A DNA stretch of 6,075 bases from Oscillospiraceae bacterium. Lineage in GTDB: Bacteria; Bacillota; Clostridia; Oscillospirales; Ruminococcaceae. Made by a program: the position numbers and the translations under genes. Numbering within the stretch: position 1 is the first letter of the stretch; each line of letters begins with the position of its first letter. The notes under the pieces are model-generated. The model was not told where the DNA came from. It saw nothing but the letters and a program-made list of their open reading frames with translations, and did no database searches. Of this stretch, positions 5,902-6,075 are shown one piece after another. Location of the stretch: assembly GCA_016297675.1 (NCBI GenBank), contig JAEDGE010000113.1, positions 1 through 6,075 of the forward strand, read 5' to 3'.

Positions 5902-6075
5902 ACAATAGGAATTTTACAAACCAGTTTTACTTGCGATTGGAAGCTGCTGTTGTGAGTAGAATATTTTCCCGAATCATCAAAAATGGATTTTTATATACCG
6001 CCCTCTATTGCAAACCACGAAAATCAATTTTTAAATGATGGTGTAAATTCTACGCCGCAGGCGACTGCGGTCAAG
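5902..6075. other. Intergenic tail without a recognisable gene
   Basis: AT-rich stretch after the last stop. No ORF with a ribosome binding site is visible on either strand, and no GC-rich hairpin with a T-run follows the dockerin gene inside the window. AAAAAT-GG-ATTTTT near 5980-5993 is only an A:T dyad. The right end holds a hairpin and a possible minus-strand promoter, listed separately. Confidence 0.6.
6047..6074 (-). promoter_or_regulatory. Possible minus-strand promoter containing a GNRA hairpin
   Basis: On the plus strand CCGCAG (6055-6060), GCGA and CTGCGG (6065-6070) form a 6-bp GC-rich stem with a GNRA-type loop, extended by G6054-T6071. Read on the minus strand, TTGACC (6074-6069), 16 nt and TAGAAT (6052-6047) resemble -35 and -10 boxes with the dyad in the spacer. 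No convincing gene follows on the minus strand, and the window ends here. The hairpin could equally belong to a longer element beyond the edge. Confidence 0.22.

Noticed and set aside
5925..5972. 16-codon minus-strand frame (MIRENILL...) downstream of the possible reverse promoter
   Set aside because: No ribosome binding site at usable distance and no recognisable product; the length is within chance.
1..6075. CRISPR array, insertion sequence, tRNA or rRNA
   Set aside because: No regularly spaced direct repeats, transposase motifs, terminal inverted repeats, or tRNA/rRNA signatures were seen on reading both strands.

Overview
The window looks like chromosomal DNA of a cellulosome-forming, low-to-medium GC Gram-positive anaerobe, most likely a Ruminococcus (R. 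flavefaciens/R. champanellensis-like, Oscillospiraceae). The reasons are a perfect CIRCE (HrcA) operator, consensus sigma-A promoters, AGGAG-type ribosome binding sites, and two adjacent secreted proteins ending in type I-like dockerins, one of them a leucine-rich-repeat/cysteine-peptidase fusion of a kind associated with ruminococcal cellulosomes. The genus is an inference from architecture, not from a database match.

Layout: (1) 1-101, probable last codons of an upstream gene and its terminator. (2) 152-2142, htpG (bacterial Hsp90) with its own promoter, a perfect CIRCE overlapping the expected transcription start, a second compact CIRCE-like dyad between -35 and -10, and an unusual leader in which a GNRA-capped hairpin separates a good Shine-Dalgarno from the AUG. 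(3) 2219-2265, terminator. (4) 2295-4970, an 874-residue secreted protein: signal peptide, BspA-type LRRs, beta-rich module, Thr-rich linker, papain-like cysteine peptidase (Cys402, His498, Asn525), beta-rich region and C-terminal dockerin. (5) 4982-5030, strong terminator. (6) 5059-5901, a 263-residue secreted protein with one unrecognised beta-rich module and a very symmetrical dockerin. (7) 5902-6075, non-coding as far as can be seen, ending in a GNRA-capped hairpin at the window edge.

All three complete genes are on the plus strand and each has its own promoter; htpG and the peptidase gene are each followed by a terminator, so they look monocistronic. No terminator is visible after the last gene. 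HtpG is a cytoplasmic stress chaperone; the two dockerin proteins are exported and should dock onto cohesins of a cell-surface or scaffold complex. The two dockerin genes share a nearly identical start region (-35 to ATG exactly 51 nt in both, very short leaders), which hints at common control. Their dockerins differ clearly and may select different cohesins. Nothing in the sequence ties htpG functionally to the dockerin genes. The most unusual points are the structured htpG leader, the extra dyad in its promoter, and the LRR-peptidase-dockerin fusion.
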